The notes under the pieces were generated by a model, which was not told the origin of the DNA, made no database searches, and saw nothing but the letters and a program-made list of their open reading frames with translations. The position numbers were made by a program, and so were the translations under genes. Source: an uncultured Bacteroidales bacterium (GTDB taxonomy: Bacteria > Bacteroidota > Bacteroidia > Bacteroidales > UBA932). Taken from it: DNA of 8,510 bases. Shown here piece by piece: positions 1 through 5,757 of the stretch. Within the stretch, counting starts at the first letter, position 1; the number at the start of each line of letters is the position of its first letter. The stretch is from the NCBI GenBank assembly GCA_902461985.1, contig CABQAB010000077.1, positions 1-8,510 of the forward strand. The letters run 5' to 3'.

Positions 1-1136
1 TTCTGCTCAAGCAGCCTGACGTACTGCTTTTAGACGAGCCGACCAACCACCTTGACGCAGAATCCATACTATGGTTAGAGGAGCATCTCAGGCAGTATAA
101 GGGCACGGTGATAGCAGTGACGCATGACCGTTATTTCCTTGACAACGTCGCCGGATGGATTCTGGAACTTGACAGGGGAGAGGGTATTCCGTGGAAAGGC
201 AATTATTCCTCCTGGCTTGAGCAGAAAACCCGCCGGTTAGAGATGGAGGAGAAACAGGAAAGCCGCCGTCGCAAGACTCTGGAAAGGGAACTGGAATGGG
301 TCAGGATGGCTCCGAAGGCCCGTCATGCCAAGTCAAAGGCCAGACTGGGGGCGTATGAGAAGATGTCTGCCGAGGATTCTAAGGAGAAAGAGGCTAATCT
401 GGAAATATACATACCGAACGGTCCGAGGTTGGGCAACCGCGTCATCGAGTTTAAGGACGTTTCCAAGGCATACGGAGACAAGCTGCTGTTCGAGCATCTT
501 TCATTTGTGCTTCCGCCTGCCGGAATCGTGGGCGTCATCGGTCCCAACGGTGCGGGTAAGACAACTCTTTTCCGTCTGATCATGGGTATTGACAAGCCTG
601 ATTCGGGCGAGATAGAAATAGGAGAGACGGTCAAGATTGCCTATGTGGACCAGCAGCACAAGAGCATAGATCCGGACAAGACCGTGTACCAGACCATAGC
701 CCAGGATTCGGATTTCGTGAAACTTGGCAAAAGGGAAGTGCCGGCGAGGGCCTATGTCTCCCGTTTCAATTTTTCCGGGGCTGACCAGGAGAAACTTTGC
801 GGTATCCTTTCGGGAGGTGAGAGAAACCGTCTGCATCTTGCCCTCACATTGAAGGACGAGGGAAATGTGCTGCTGCTCGACGAACCTACCAACGACGTGG
901 ACGTGAACACCATACGGGCGTTGGAGGAAGGCCTGGAGAATTTCGCCGGCTGCGCGGTGGTGGTTTCACATGACAGATGGTTCCTTGACCGTATCGCAAC
1001 CCATATCCTGGCATTCGAGGGCGATTCTTCAGTCTATTTCTTTGAAGGCAGTTTCTCCGAGTACGAGGAAAACCGCAGGCGCAGGCTCGGCACGGAGGAG
1101 CCCAAGAGGTTCAAATACAAAAAACTTGTAGAATAA
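1..1136 (+). CDS. ettA: Energy-dependent translational throttle protein EttA (ABC-F ATPase), 5' end cut by window edge
   Basis: EttA is a cytosolic ABC-F protein that binds the ribosomal E site and gates entry into elongation according to ATP/ADP level. The reading frame is open from base 3, giving 377 visible residues and a stop at 1134-1136. The fragment opens in the first Walker B ([14 protein letters not shown], catalytic Glu at visible residue 12), followed by the H-switch THDRYF and then the ABC-F-specific [13 protein letters not shown] and [10 protein letters not shown] stretch that leads into a charged linker. The second ABC domain has Walker [10 protein letters not shown] (bases 540-566), signature [12 protein letters not shown] (from 807), Walker [12 protein letters not shown] (catalytic Glu at 882-884) and switch [13 protein letters not shown]. 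The two catalytic glutamates are 282 residues apart, the same spacing as Glu188 and Glu470 of E. coli EttA. About 176 N-terminal residues are therefore missing, and the full protein would be about 553 residues. It ends with the EttA-like tail [12 protein letters not shown]. The EttA call, rather than Uup or another ABC-F, rests on these linker and tail motifs. Confidence 0.96.
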   Translation, partial: LLKQPDVLLLDEPTNHLDAESILWLEEHLRQYKGTVIAVTHDRYFLDNVAGWILELDRGEGIPWKGNYSSWLEQKTRRLEMEEKQESRRRKTLERELEWVRMAPKARHAKSKARLGAYEKMSAEDSKEKEANLEIYIPNGPRLGNRVIEFKDVSKAYGDKLLFEHLSFVLPPAGIVGVIGPNGAGKTTLFRLIMGIDKPDSGEIEIGETVKIAYVDQQHKSIDPDKTVYQTIAQDSDFVKLGKREVPARAYVSRFNFSGADQEKLCGILSGGERNRLHLALTLKDEGNVLLLDEPTNDVDVNTIRALEEGLENFAGCAVVVSHDRWFLDRIATHILAFEGDSSVYFFEGSFSEYEENRRRRLGTEEPKRFKYKKLVE

Positions 1137-1146
1137 GTCACAACAT

Positions 1147-1188
1147 TGTCATCTCGACTGCGCCCATCGGGCTTTGCTCGATATGACA
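1147..1188. terminator. Imperfect inverted repeat between convergent genes; bidirectional terminator or REP-like repeat
   Basis: The sequence contains three nested arms: TGTCAT (1147-1152) with ATGACA (1183-1188), TCGA (1154-1157) with TCGA (1178-1181), and GCCC (1162-1165) with GGGC (1169-1172) around a 3-base loop. That gives about 14 pairs, separated by one mismatch and one small internal loop. It lies in the 66-base gap between the ends of ettA (+) and the patatin gene (-), where a two-way terminator is expected. No clear T-run follows on either side, so a REP-like dispersed element or an mRNA-stabilising hairpin is an alternative. A second small palindrome, TGACA-GACT-TGTCA (1184-1197), shares the right arm and could compete with it. 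Confidence 0.5.
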
Positions 1189-1202
1189 GACTTGTCAGCC
1201 TC

Positions 1203-2090
1203 CTATCTGTTCCTTCTTTCCCTGATTCTGTCTTCAAACCCTTCCACGGCTTTTCGGAAACGCTTCCGTCTTTCTTCGCGTGCGGTCTCTTCCGGCAGCC
1301 TGAACTCGATATGTTCCGGAGGCATAATGCGTTTATAGCCTATTTCTTCAAAGGCCTTGCACGCATCCTGATAGCCTGAGTGGAACAAATCGACTATGTT
1401 GTCCATGTCGTAGACTCCGAATCCGTCGGTGTTCAGTTCTATGTAGTGGTCGGCAAGTCTGGAATCCGCCATGATGTTGGACATGAACATCATGCTGTAT
1501 GCGCGTGTCGCGGTGTATAGCAGGGTGTCCTTGTATTTTTCGTATTCCACCCTTCTCACGCTGAACGCTATGACCTTGTCACAGAGGTTACGTATCGTCG
1601 GCACCGGCAGGTTCTGGAAAACCCCTCCGTCTATATAATGCACTCCGTTTATTACCATAGGCTTGAATATCACCGGAATAGAGCAGGATGCCACCAGTCT
1701 CGGAGCTATTTCGCCTTTGGAAAAGACTTTTGCCTTGCCATGGTCCATGTCGGATGCGACTGCATATACGGGAATCGGCAGTTCTTCGAAATTCTTGTAA
1801 GGCAGAGTGTCTCTGAGATAGTTGAGCAGCGGGGCCGGGTCGAATATGCCTCCGCGGGGGCGGGACGGAGTCACTATGTCCTTGAAGAAACTCATGTCCA
1901 TAAATTTCTCTATCATCTGCTGCGGTGTGAACCCTGCCGAATGGAAAGTGGCTACGAGGGAACCGGCACTTGTGCCGGCCATCACGTCGGCCTCAACTCC
2001 ATATTCCTTCATTGCCTGAAGTGCTCCGCAATGTGCGGCCGCCTTTGCTCCGCCGCCGCTGAAAACTATGCCCAAACCGTACTTTTTCAT
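1203..2090 (-). CDS. Patatin-like phospholipase family protein
   Basis: Predicted 295-residue Ser-Asp dyad lipid acyl hydrolase. The N-terminus carries the oxyanion-hole glycine loop (SGGGAKAAAHCG, residues 11-22). The nucleophile elbow GTSAG puts the catalytic Ser at residue 41, and the DGG motif (YIDGGVFQNLPV) puts the catalytic Asp at 154, so the dyad is intact. There is no signal peptide or transmembrane segment, so a cytosolic or membrane-peripheral location is likely. The last ~40 residues are Arg/Glu-rich and probably helical. I chose the ATG at 2088-2090 because the protein then starts MKKYGLGIVFSGGG, as patatins usually do, and AAGGAA lies 8 bases upstream. The frame stays open to an ATG at 2154-2156, but that would add 22 residues unlike the family and would overlap the upstream gene. 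It lies 43 bases after the barrel gene on the same strand and is probably co-transcribed with it. The substrate cannot be told from sequence; phospholipid or lysophospholipid is the family expectation. Confidence 0.9.
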   Translation of the reverse strand: MKKYGLGIVFSGGGAKAAAHCGALQAMKEYGVEADVMAGTSAGSLVATFHSAGFTPQQMIEKFMDMSFFKDIVTPSRPRGGIFDPAPLLNYLRDTLPYKNFEELPIPVYAVASDMDHGKAKVFSKGEIAPRLVASCSIPVIFKPMVINGVHYIDGGVFQNLPVPTIRNLCDKVIAFSVRRVEYEKYKDTLLYTATRAYSMMFMSNIMADSRLADHYIELNTDGFGVYDMDNIVDLFHSGYQDACKAFEEIGYKRIMPPEHIEFRLPEETAREERRKRFRKAVEGFEDRIRERRNR

Positions 2091-2098
2091 ATTTTCCG

Positions 2099-2104
2099 TT
2101 CCTT
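2099..2104 (-). promoter_or_regulatory. Ribosome binding site for the patatin gene
   Basis: AAGGAA on the minus strand, 8 bases before the ATG at 2088-2090. It supports that ATG over the in-frame ATG 66 bases further upstream at 2154-2156, which would overlap the preceding gene. Confidence 0.5.
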
Positions 2105-2133
2105 GTCTAAAAATAACCTGGCCTTTATATACT

Positions 2134-4017
2134 CTAAAATTTTGAAACCAACGCAATTCTGGCCTCTATCGCCGTAGGTTTCCGCAAATCCGCCCTCATG
2201 AAAACATAGTCTTTCCATGACAGACGGGCTGAAACCGACCAGTTCCTGCCGAATTTCGCCGAGACGAAGCCTGACAACCAAAAACCGCGCCCATATAGTG
2301 CCGGAACGGTAAATCTTCCGCTTATATCGTGTTCATAGAAATAGATTCTGCCGTCCCAGTCGTCCACGCTGAAAATGCCAGCCCTGAGATGGGCTGTACA
2401 GCGGCCTTCGGACCTGAATGACTGCTCGACGTATGCTGCCAGCCCCCATCGGGAGGATTTGCTGACGGCTGCAGTGATTCCAGTCTGCCAGCCGCCGCAA
2501 TATTTCAGGCTGAGATCGGTTCTGCCGCTGTGGACGCAAGTGGTTGTCAGTCCGTCAGCAGGGTTCTTCCGCAGGCCTATGTTTTCCTTGAGTCGTATTC
2601 TCCACTGCCATCTGTCCTTCCAGTTGAAAACGGCGTCGGCATCCGCTCTGCAGTTCAGAAAGTCAGTCTTGCGGCCGCCTGTGGAGGGTGTTTCGTGGCT
2701 TAATGTCGTTCCGATTGCAAAATGATGTCTATGTGTTCCGGCTTCGGCTATGGCTTTGGCCATGTGCTCTTTGGGACTGTAACTCAGCAGTATGCCTGTC
2801 TTGACATATTCTCCTGCGGGAACGGTGGCGGCGAGACGGGCATAGATGCCGTCGACAGCAGTTATGCATGCTTTATGTCCGTCGCCTCCTTCTTCTCTCA
2901 GACTGTTTCCGTGCTGTCCGTTGATGTTTTCTCCCGTTGCCGGACAGCATTTTATAGATACAGCCGCTTCGCCCGCTATGTCCGCCCCGTGTATGCAGCT
3001 GCGGAAATCAGCCGCCACCGTGCCTGTCGTCTTCATTCCAGTCTTTTCTGCCTTGCCTTGTACCACGGAAGTTACTCCTGCTGTAATGTGTCTGCCCCAG
3101 TAGTTCAGGTTCAGACTTCCCTGCATGCCGGCTACATTCTTTCCGCTGCCGTTGATTCGTGACAGAAGTACCGTCTTGATTCCCGGTAATGAGAATGTCC
3201 CCGACAGCCGGAATCGGCCGAAAGTTGCTGAAAGCCCTAAGCCTGTCTCAGCGTAGTTGCCTTTCAGAGAATGTGATGCGGACAGCCCGGAGGGGCGCAG
3301 AATCAGAGATGCCGTGGATGTGGAGGAATTGATGGTCATAGTGTTCCAGCATGCCAGACCTTGTCCGAAGCGGGCATTGAAGTCTCCTGCTACGAGCCTC
3401 AGTCCTGGCTTGGGAAAATACGCCATACATGACATGGTAAAGGCTTCCATGGAATAGTCTGCATTGCGGCCTCCGTGCATGTCACCGTCTTCATCTCCGC
3501 CGCCGGCTCCGTCTCCTTCTTTGCTCGCGACCCTGCTCCCGAAACTGCAGGCTCCGGAGGCGGCGATATTCATATAGAAATTCCTGCCTTTCGCGGTTTC
3601 CGCCTTCAAGGCCACGTTTGCAGTGCCAGTTTCCTTGATTCTGGTGTTTGCTCCGCCCTGGAGTTCGGCCTTGCCCGTCCATCGTCCGCCGCCATTGTCC
3701 GCCACGGTTTCAAAACTGACGAAATAGGAGAGTGCTTCAGCCATCTGGATGTCGAAGCCGTCTATCGAGGCCAGTTCATTCACGGACAGCACCGGACCGT
3801 TGCGACTGATATAGTCCAGCAGCGAAGCCGTGCGGAATGTCGAAAACAAGCCGCTGCCATCCAGTTCGGCGGCATCTGCCATGTTGATTTTCAGAGTGTT
3901 GTCTGCGAAATCCCTGTATTTCTCGATTTCGTCTTCCGTAAGATTTTCCACTTGTCCCGCACCGCTCACTATTGCCGCGGCTTCCATAAAGGACAGCACT
4001 ATTCCCAAAATGTCCAT
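2134..4017 (-). CDS. Helix-hairpin-helix protein with predicted C-terminal outer-membrane beta-barrel
   Basis: A 627-residue protein in two parts. Residues ~25-103 form a helix-hairpin-helix region: LKINMADAAELDGSG (42-56), then ASLLDYISRNGPVLSVNELA and SIDGFD (to ~90), as in the ComEA-like HHH domains at the start of many Bacteroidota barrel proteins. Residues ~112-627 alternate hydrophobic and polar residues, with landmarks GDFNARFGQGL (211-221) and FTVPALYGRG (569-578) that I recognise from this family. The protein ends in Phe (VSKF), as expected of a BAM-assembled outer-membrane barrel. A Gly/Asp-rich stretch (~165-187) looks like a surface loop. Function is unknown, and the HHH domain need not mean DNA binding here. 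The start ATG (4015-4017) is nearly forced: a TGA lies nine codons upstream in frame, and GGGAG precedes the ATG by four bases. The N-terminus (MDILGIVLSFMEAAAIVSGA) is hydrophobic but lacks the basic residues of a normal signal peptide and contains a Glu. The patatin gene follows by 43 bases. Confidence 0.8.
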   Translation of the reverse strand: MDILGIVLSFMEAAAIVSGAGQVENLTEDEIEKYRDFADNTLKINMADAAELDGSGLFSTFRTASLLDYISRNGPVLSVNELASIDGFDIQMAEALSYFVSFETVADNGGGRWTGKAELQGGANTRIKETGTANVALKAETAKGRNFYMNIAASGACSFGSRVASKEGDGAGGGDEDGDMHGGRNADYSMEAFTMSCMAYFPKPGLRLVAGDFNARFGQGLACWNTMTINSSTSTASLILRPSGLSASHSLKGNYAETGLGLSATFGRFRLSGTFSLPGIKTVLLSRINGSGKNVAGMQGSLNLNYWGRHITAGVTSVVQGKAEKTGMKTTGTVAADFRSCIHGADIAGEAAVSIKCCPATGENINGQHGNSLREEGGDGHKACITAVDGIYARLAATVPAGEYVKTGILLSYSPKEHMAKAIAEAGTHRHHFAIGTTLSHETPSTGGRKTDFLNCRADADAVFNWKDRWQWRIRLKENIGLRKNPADGLTTTCVHSGRTDLSLKYCGGWQTGITAAVSKSSRWGLAAYVEQSFRSEGRCTAHLRAGIFSVDDWDGRIYFYEHDISGRFTVPALYGRGFWLSGFVSAKFGRNWSVSARLSWKDYVFMRADLRKPTAIEARIALVSKF

Positions 4018-4149
4018 AAGGCTCCCATAGCCCCAGGTCTTTCATTCCGCTCCGCAATTTATGAAATAAATCTCTCTTTTCCTTTGGTTTTATAAAATTG
4101 TATGTCAAAATTTTCAAAACAGATTCTAAATTTCTGAATTTTTTAATCG

Positions 4150-4157
4150 TAAATTTG
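4150..4157 (+). promoter_or_regulatory. Bacteroides-type -7 promoter element for the sulfatase gene
   Basis: TAAATTTG matches the Bacteroidota housekeeping -7 consensus TAnnTTTG at every fixed position. It lies 25 bases before the sulfatase ATG, which would leave a leader of about 15-20 bases. No TTTG -33 element stands at the usual 19-20-base spacing, so the match is one-sided. The surrounding 4060-4182 stretch is much more AT-rich than the genes, as expected of a divergent promoter region. I found no equally good match pointing the other way for the barrel gene. Confidence 0.45.
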
Positions 4158-4182
4158 TGAATCGGATAATCAATAACACTAT

Positions 4183-5715
4183 ATGGGAGTGAAAGAATGT
4201 TTTATTCCGTTGTCGTCATTGGCTTTGATGGCTTGCGGAAATGCCGAAGCGCAAAAACCGAATATTGTCTATGTGTTTCCTGACCAGTTCAGAAACCAGG
4301 CTATGTCATTCTGGGACGAGCCGGAGTTTGCCGGAAGTGTGAACTGGAAGGCTGACCCTGTGGTCACTCCAAATCTGAATGTGTTTGCCAAAGAGTCGGT
4401 GGTGCTGTCCAGGGCTATGAGCAATTGTCCCTTGAGCAGTCCGTACAGAGGCATCTTCCTTACGGGAATGTATCCTGAAAGAAGCGGAATCACCCTTAAC
4501 TGCATGGCTGAGAGACCGGAAAGCACACTGAGGGAAGACGCGGTCTGTATAAGCGACGTTCTGGCTGCCAACGGTTACAGCTGCGGATATATCGGCAAGC
4601 TTCATGCGGACTGTCCGACTCCGAATGACCCTATGCATCCGGGGGAATATGTGGAAGAGCGTCGTCCGGCGTGGGATGCCTACACTCCGCCTGAGAAGCG
4701 TCACGGCTACAGTTACTGGTATTCATACGGAACTTTCGATGTCCATAAGAATCCTCATTATTGGGACACCGATGGCAACAGACATGAGCCTCATGAGTAT
4801 TCCGTCAAGCACGAGACAGACAAGGCAATCGAATTCCTGCGCAACCGTAACGGGGAAAGGAAGCCGGATGCACCGTTCTTCCTGACTGTGGCCTATAATC
4901 CGCCACACAGTCCGTACGAGAGTCTGGACGACTGCATGGAAGAAGATTACAATCTTTATAAGAATATGTCTTATAAAGAGTTATATTTGCGGGAGAATGC
5001 CGACACCACCTTGCGGAAGAAAGTCGGTGCGGCAAGGTATTATTTTGCGAACGTGACGGGAGTGGACAGGGAATTCGGACGGCTGCTGGCGGAATTGAAG
5101 GCTTTGGGCCTGGACAGGAATACCATAGTTGTTTTCACGTCCGACCATGGCGAGACAATGTGCAGCCATGGTACGCTCGATCCGAAGAATTCAATCTACA
5201 CCGAGTCCTTCAATGTGCCGTTTATGGTACGCTATCCTGAAAAACTGCGCCCTCATGTGGACAGGACCCTGCTTTCGGCAGTGGACATCTATCCTACACT
5301 CCTTTCTCTTGCCGGTCTGGGCGACAAGGTTCCTGCATCGGTGGAGGGACGGGACTTGTCTCCGGTCCTGCTCGAAAACGGGGCCGGCTGCGATGTCCCG
5401 GAGTCTGTCCTGTACATCAGGAACGTCAATGGAGAAACCGGCAGTGACGGTCTGGTTCACGGATTCTTTCCTGTGGCAAGAGGAATCAAGACTGACAGAT
5501 ACACAATGGAGGTGGCAATCAAACGTAACGGCGACCTCAAGCATGTGCTTATTTATGATGACGAAGCCGACCCGTACCAGCTTTATAATATCGACTACCG
5601 CACTTCGCCCGAACTTTTCGCCTCCCTCTGCCGTCAGCTCTCAGACAAACTCGAAGAGTCCGACGACATCTGGTACCGCAACGCCACCCTCACCCGCATC
5701 TTTCCCGACATGTAG
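4183..5715 (+). CDS. Exported Ser-type sulfatase (alkaline-phosphatase superfamily, S1-like)
   Basis: A 510-residue type I sulfatase that hydrolyses sulfate esters using a formylglycine. The core motif is SSPYRGIFLTG: Ser85 would be oxidised to formylglycine and Arg89 is the partner. Ser in place of Cys means an anaerobic radical-SAM maturase (anSME) is needed, as known for Bacteroides sulfatases. Other expected residues are present: PNIVYVFPDQ (26-35) with Asp34-Gln35 where many sulfatases have Asp-Asp, GYIGKLH (Lys139, His141), PPHSPY (His242) and TSDHGE (Asp321, His322). The N-terminus is hydrophobic, with two possible processing sites: AEA before Gln24 (signal peptidase I) or LMAC with Cys18 (lipoprotein). 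Periplasmic or surface location is therefore likely. It has no clear Shine-Dalgarno sequence, and the ATG at 4183 gives the complete signal peptide. It converges on the PL8 lyase gene, which points to a sulfated GAG such as chondroitin or dermatan sulfate. The sulfate position attacked and the exo/endo mode cannot be read from the sequence. Confidence 0.93.
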   Translation: MGVKECFIPLSSLALMACGNAEAQKPNIVYVFPDQFRNQAMSFWDEPEFAGSVNWKADPVVTPNLNVFAKESVVLSRAMSNCPLSSPYRGIFLTGMYPERSGITLNCMAERPESTLREDAVCISDVLAANGYSCGYIGKLHADCPTPNDPMHPGEYVEERRPAWDAYTPPEKRHGYSYWYSYGTFDVHKNPHYWDTDGNRHEPHEYSVKHETDKAIEFLRNRNGERKPDAPFFLTVAYNPPHSPYESLDDCMEEDYNLYKNMSYKELYLRENADTTLRKKVGAARYYFANVTGVDREFGRLLAELKALGLDRNTIVVFTSDHGETMCSHGTLDPKNSIYTESFNVPFMVRYPEKLRPHVDRTLLSAVDIYPTLLSLAGLGDKVPASVEGRDLSPVLLENGAGCDVPESVLYIRNVNGETGSDGLVHGFFPVARGIKTDRYTMEVAIKRNGDLKHVLIYDDEADPYQLYNIDYRTSPELFASLCRQLSDKLEESDDIWYRNATLTRIFPDM

Positions 5716-5720
5716 AAGTC

Positions 5721-5757
5721 AGGGACGGAACGGCAGGCATGCCGGTCGTCAGTCCCT
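5721..5757. terminator. Hairpin terminator between convergent sulfatase and lyase genes
   Basis: The outer arms AGGGAC (5721-5726) and GTCCCT (5752-5757) enclose an inner hairpin, CGGCA (5731-5735) with TGCCG (5740-5744) and a GGCA loop. It starts five bases after the sulfatase stop codon, and its right arm overlaps the last codons of the lyase. On the plus strand it is followed by only a short T-run, so efficiency is uncertain. Its placement suits termination from both sides. Confidence 0.55.

Noticed and set aside
2091..2156. Upstream in-frame ATG that would lengthen the patatin by 22 residues
   Set aside because: The extension overlaps the barrel gene, does not resemble a signal peptide, and the downstream ATG has a better ribosome binding site and the usual patatin start.
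3475..4095. Long plus-strand open frame (206 codons) antisense to the barrel gene
   Set aside because: The minus-strand frame carries recognisable HHH and barrel motifs. The antisense frame has no domain and arises from codon bias.
3776..4117. Minus-strand open frame of 113 codons starting at 4117
   Set aside because: After its first ~40 residues it is only an alternative frame of the barrel gene, with Arg/Gly-rich, non-protein-like sequence. It is kept only as evidence for a possible start problem.
4018..4182. Possible riboswitch or small RNA in the AT-rich divergent region
   Set aside because: No extended pairing or known aptamer pattern was visible; the region is explained by divergent promoters.
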